A DNA stretch of 64,000 bases, from NCBI GenBank assembly GCA_914767885.1, contig CAJZBQ010000016.1:124001-188000 (forward strand), read 5' to 3'. The position numbers were made by a program, and so were the translations under genes. How positions within the stretch are numbered: position 1 is the first letter of the stretch; each line of letters begins with the position of its first letter. Below, piece after piece: positions 60,297 to 64,000 of the stretch. The DNA is from Blepharisma stoltei. Its lineage: Eukaryota > Ciliophora > Heterotrichea > Heterotrichida > Blepharismidae. The notes beneath the pieces are model-generated. The model had not been told where the DNA came from and ran no database searches. It saw only the letters and a list, made by a program, of their open reading frames with translations.

Positions 60297-62140
60297 TTAA
60301 AATTCATCCAAGAACATTCGTTCATTAAGCTTATAAGCAATCTCTACAATCTTATTGCTAATAAGTTGCATTCATTCTTTATTGTTCATAGTTCCATATG
60401 GTCGAGAATGTAACCCACTCACCTCCAAAAATAAATTACCGAGTCCTGAAATTAAGAAATATAAAAAATATTACAGTATTTTTTGATCGTGAACTATTTT
60501 AAATAGATTTCTAGCATTAAAGACTCTATATATCACCCCTTGAATATAAAAAATAAAACTAATAGGCAAGCATAGCTGATATTCTTGTGCTAATTTTAGG
60601 ATTTTTATATCAAACAAATTAAATCTGTTTTAAAACATTAATTTAGCTAAATCGATGCTAGATTATGATACATATGCTTGAATGATTTATTTGTTTCTAT
60701 ATTTTAAAGCAGAATTCGACTGGATTTCATACTTAAAATGCTATAATAAAGCCAAATTAACATATTTATATAATTTAACACTCTTCTTTATAAGCATAAA
60801 ATTTTTTTATCCCATAAAAAATCGGTATGTGCTATATATAAATAAAATTTAATATATGAGTAAGCATGTTATAAATTGCGCTTGAAGTGAATTTGCTTAT
60901 ATCTCTTATTATTAAGATCAGGGAGTCTGGCATAGAATGATGGTTTGCTTGACTGTCATACGCCCTTCCACTAGTACCTTCATCAAAAATTTCAACATCC
61001 CTCAAAATTTGGCTATATTCATTTTTTGGTGTTATTAGATACCTATGTATAAGCTCTGTATAAAGCTTATAAGTTCATGGCAACTTATCTTGGAACTTTA
61101 CTTCTTTCATAATGTCGCATTTTTTCTTATAGTCTAGCTTGTCAAAGATTTGCAGTTTTCTGTGAATATCAATTGATTTTCTAAGCTCTTCTAAGTCAAA
61201 GTTGAATCCTAATTCATGATAAACCTTTTGAAAGGGGAATTGGCTGCATTTTTTAGCTAGTCAATTAACGGCTTCTAAAACCGTTGGATTTTGTGAAAAT
61301 TCTTTATCAAGGACATATACTTGGTTTGAGTTACTGCCAATGCCATAGAGCTGAATAAGCCTATAAGCTGCTATAAGTGCACTTTTCATTTCATATGGGT
61401 ATTCTTTGCCTTCTGGTACTTCTTTTAGAATTAGAGGATTTATGCCAAATATATAGTATCGTTATTTGCGGATTTTTGAACTTTACCACCTAAATGTGGA
61501 ATCTTTTTCGCTGTGAAAAGATTCCACATGTGAAATCAAAAGGGCTTCACATATGGAATTATCTTTTCACACGCAGAAAAGATTCCACATTTAGGTGGTA
61601 ATGTTCAAAAATCTGCAAATAACGATAACTATTTGATGGATCTTCTATTTTTCTTTGTTTTCTGATTTCTGCTTCCCAGGTAAAATCTTCTTCTTTGCTA
61701 CTTGGACTTTGAGGTGGGGAATCAAGTAAAACTATAGGATTTGAGAAGCTTCCTTCTTCTAATTCATGTCTTTTTGCTTTGAAATTACTTTTCTTTTCTC
61801 GGCTTTTTGCTTCTAACACTTTGGGGTTTATGCTCTCTTCTATACTTTTTGCTTCTAATACTTCAGGATTATTATTCTTTTCTATTCTTTTTGCTTCTAA
61901 TGCTTCAGGGTTATTATTCCTTTCAGCACCTAGTTCCAATATAATTGACCTCATTTTTTTCTCAGGATTTTCCGCCTTTTTCTCCTTTTTCTTCCCTTTT
62001 ATTTTCTTGTTTTCTTCAATTTCTTCTGCTTTTCATAAATTTTTCAAATCTGTATATATTTTCCCATACAAATCTCTGTCTTCTCTATAACTCCCAACAT
62101 ATCCAGGATACCCAAGTCACTGAATTTCTTTTGATTCCAT
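60297..62140 (-). CDS. Unassigned Lys/Glu-rich protein with 14-residue repeats
   Basis: Starts MESKEIQWLGYPGYVGSYRE at 62140 (Trp = UGA). A Lys/Glu-rich region is followed by three tandem units of the form NNNPE(A/V)LEAK(R/S)IE(K/E). After the palindromic IES (61459-61627) comes a globular part: IFGINPLILKEVPEGKEYPY, MKSALIAAYRLIQLYGIGSN, YHELGFNFDLEELRKSIDIH and LPWTYKLYTELIHRYLITPK. The last part, GLHSRPYGTMNNKEWMQLIS ... MFLDEF, lies beyond an unresolved interruption at about 60450-60890. I do not recognise the family. It is soluble and probably intracellular. Confidence 0.6.
61459..61627. mobile_element. Palindromic MITE (IES), third fold-back type
   Basis: 169 bp. Arms TATCGTTATTTGCGGATTTT and TATCGTTATTTGCAGATTTT (reverse-complemented) pair for about 65 bases through ACCACCTAAATGTGGAATC. 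It is flanked by TA. The join gives DPSNSY-YIFGINPL on the minus strand. It shares only GTGGAATC with family P, so it is kept separate. Confidence 0.85.
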
Positions 62141-62238
62141 TTATTTCATCAATTTTTCAATTCACAAAAATAAATCTTCAATTATCAATTTTTATTAATT
62201 TCTTTATAAACAATATTCTGAATTATTTGAAATAATTC

Positions 62239-63062
62239 ATGGGTAAATCTAAAAAAAGTAGCTGCTGCGGATGTTTATCAGCTCTATTTTCATCACGTTC
62301 AAAAGTCGATTCCAAAGAGTAATTTCTATATAGCAAGCAACAAGAAGCAGCTTCTCAAACTGAGAGAGTCTACTCTTTAAATAAAGTTGAGCCTGAAGAC
62401 CACATTATAATTACAGAAAGAAAGGTTCAGACTGACATAAATTTTTACAACCCAAATAAACAAAGTTTCAATAATCTTCTGCCTGGGCAGCCTATTCATT
62501 ACAAAACTACTATTGTAACGTCTCATTCGTACCCTCAAAAATCGTCGTCATTTAGACTATCGAATTTAAATGCAGAGAACGATTCTATTCGAAAATCAAC
62601 TGAAATCAACGCACATACAAGCAGAGATCCGAGGAACTACACATCAGAGCATTCTGAGCTTGGGGATAGTATTTATACGCCTATAGATCATATACAATAT
62701 ATATTTAATACAGAATTACCATGATTTTAAGATAATAATCCAGTTAAAACATTAAAAATTTTTTTAAATTTAAATTATTATGGAATATTCCTTATGGGCT
62801 TAAATTTACACTTATTCCAAATGATGCTTCTACAAGCCGTCCACTAAGCCAAAGCAACGTCCCTGATTTATTTGAGAACTCTCGACTGAAGAAAAACACG
62901 TCAGGACTTCTCCCACATTTAATGCCAGTAACCCCTATTCATAATAAGCGGTATACTTCTCATGCGAGCATGGGGGATTCTTCGTCAATCGGAAATATTC
63001 TGGACGAACTCAAAAAAGAGCTCGAGCAAGAAGATAAACTAATGTGTAACAATGAAAATTAG
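62239..63062 (+). CDS. Unassigned, probably membrane-anchored disordered protein
   Basis: MGKSKKSSCCGCLSALFSSR has Gly2 and a Cys cluster, a strong myristoylation/palmitoylation signal. A 15-nt intron (62319-62333) and a 62-bp IES (62717-62778) are removed to give 248 residues. The remainder is polar and Ser/Asn-rich (e.g. VEPEDHIIITERKVQTDINF) and ends KKELEQEDKLMCNNEN. No catalytic motif. The stop is only 8 bp from the stop of the convergent gene. Confidence 0.65.
62717..62778. other. 62-bp IES
   Basis: TTA on both sides; the join gives YIFNTEL-WNIPYGLKFTLI in frame. Confidence 0.75.
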
Positions 63063-63070
63063 AAAAAGAG

Positions 63071-64000
63071 TTAATTTGAAATATTTGATAGAAGTAGCTT
63101 GCTTCGAGTAAAAAGGTAAGATGAAAACTGAAGGAAAACACTTTCTGAAGAGGCTTCTTCAGTTTCAGCTGAATCTGCATCTCCTGTTTCTGAGGATTCA
63201 GTTGATGTTTGATCAGTTGTCTCACTCCTCCTTTGGAAAAAAATACAGAAAAAAACTAATTTTGAGAGCATTAATTTCCTCTATAAATGAAATTTTTCTA
63301 TATAAATTAATTAATTAAAATTCCTGTTAATTTTTTTCAGCATTCTAAAAATAAATTAATATTTAAATGTTAACTCATTTTTAAAAAAAAAAATTTTCAT
63401 AATAAAAATACTATTTTTGTAACCAAGCAAAAGAATTTTCTCTTTCTCATATAGAGAGCTAGTTCCTGATTCATCAGTTGACGTTGTCGAACTATCTGTT
63501 GTAGTTGTATCAGTAGTAGTTTGAGCAGCTGCTGCGTCTGCTTCAGCTTGGGCTTCTTGATTTTCATTAAACTCACTCTCAGTTTCTTCATATTCTTGTT
63601 CAAGCTCGTCAATTTCTGCAGTAATATTTCCTTCCAGCCAATCAATTTCTTCTTCAAGCAGCGCATAAGATTCATCCACATTTTCATTCATTTCATTTTC
63701 ACTTTCAATGAGCAGCTGATTGATTTCATCTACAGTTGTAGCAGTGGTGTTATCTGCAAGCTCGTTTTGCCAAGCTCTTTCATCATTAATTTCTTCTTCA
63801 TAGATCTCATCAACTTGGTCTCCAAGACCATCATTTTGAGATTTTACAGTTGTGTCTGTCACTTCTACGCTTGTTCCTTCTTCGGATTGCTGATTAATTG
63901 ATGCTAATTTGCTATTAGTTTCTTCAATACTTTCTTCTAACTCTCTTAAGTAAGCGAGAAAAATCTATTTTTTGGTAAATTAGTATTCTTTGTAGCAATA
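63071..64000 (-). CDS. Acidic low-complexity protein, 5' end outside the window
   Basis: Read on the minus strand from the window edge: LEESIEETNSKLASINQQSE, then a very Glu/Asp-rich part (VDESYALLEEEIDWLEGNIT, LEQEYEETESEFNENQEAQA), an Ala run and Thr/Ser repeats (TTTDTTTTDSSTTSTDESGT). After an IES at roughly 63235-63470 it continues RRSETTDQTSTESSETGDAD and ends NISN at 63071. An intron acceptor TAG|A near 63966 may mark an upstream splice. Coiled coil plus Thr/Ser-rich disorder suggests a surface or matrix protein, but no family is recognised. Confidence 0.6.

Overview
The window reads as germline (micronuclear) DNA of a heterotrich ciliate, most like Blepharisma. Three observations support this. 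(1) UGA is read as tryptophan and only UAA/UAG stop. For example, UGA fills the invariant Trp of the kinase DxWSxG motif at 14727-14729 and of a GSPYWMAPE motif at 33556-33558. (2) Introns are 15-16 nt, GT...AG, and removing them restores frames in recognisable genes (17184-17198, 33042-33056, 40328-40342 and others). (3) Most genes are interrupted by 28-540 bp AT-rich or repeat-containing segments. Cutting these at a short direct repeat, usually containing TA, restores the frame exactly. These are internal eliminated sequences (IESs). Species and nuclear origin are inferences; the code, introns and frame-restoring joins are seen directly.

Layout. 1-9 kb: tRNA-Val, a membrane protein, DRC5/TCTE1, an ankyrin protein, PC4/SUB1, a LysM-GRAM-TLDc protein and a CFAP97-like protein. 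9-22 kb: a CCT-motif protein, a coiled-coil zinc-knuckle protein, an AGC kinase, proteasome beta-1, ER Grp170/HYOU1 and NSA2. 22-31 kb: a PPR-like protein, a Cys-rich secreted protein, a PLAC8 protein, an RCC1-repeat protein and unassigned genes. 32-49 kb: a MAP3K-like kinase, a 7TM-like protein, a TTLL ligase fused to a coiled coil, a SNF1/MARK-type kinase with KA1, a macrodomain-zinc protein, a PNPOx-like oxidase, a TBC Rab-GAP and a C9orf85 homologue. 49-64 kb: YIF1, a TMEM230-like protein, a 1,639-residue Cys-rich/LamG-like/multi-TM receptor-like protein and four unassigned genes. Genes are close together and on both strands; several convergent stops are 8-31 bp apart.

Mobile DNA explains most of the remainder. 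Family A MITEs (about 15 copies, ends CTCC...GGAG, GTGAGTGAAC boxes) are flanked by matching 3-bp TTA or TAA. A sister family A' has TTTAAATTGAAAC ends. Family P is palindromic at TA (3710-3869, 45063-45235), with a further palindrome at 61459-61627. Family M has about 55-bp inverted ends and 9-bp target duplications (38426-38640, 41700-41910). There is one long fold-back (35405-35698). GC-rich retroposon-like inserts lie at 15.7, 16.4, 25.9, 55.5 and 60.0 kb. Many sit inside housekeeping coding sequence, so the somatic genes depend on precise developmental excision.

No single operon-like system is present. The coherent story is a gene-dense germline segment carrying at least four unrelated transposon families plus retroposons, nearly all positioned where removal gives an intact gene. 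At three places the frame fails by one base beside a run of seven A or T, which looks like consensus error rather than biology.
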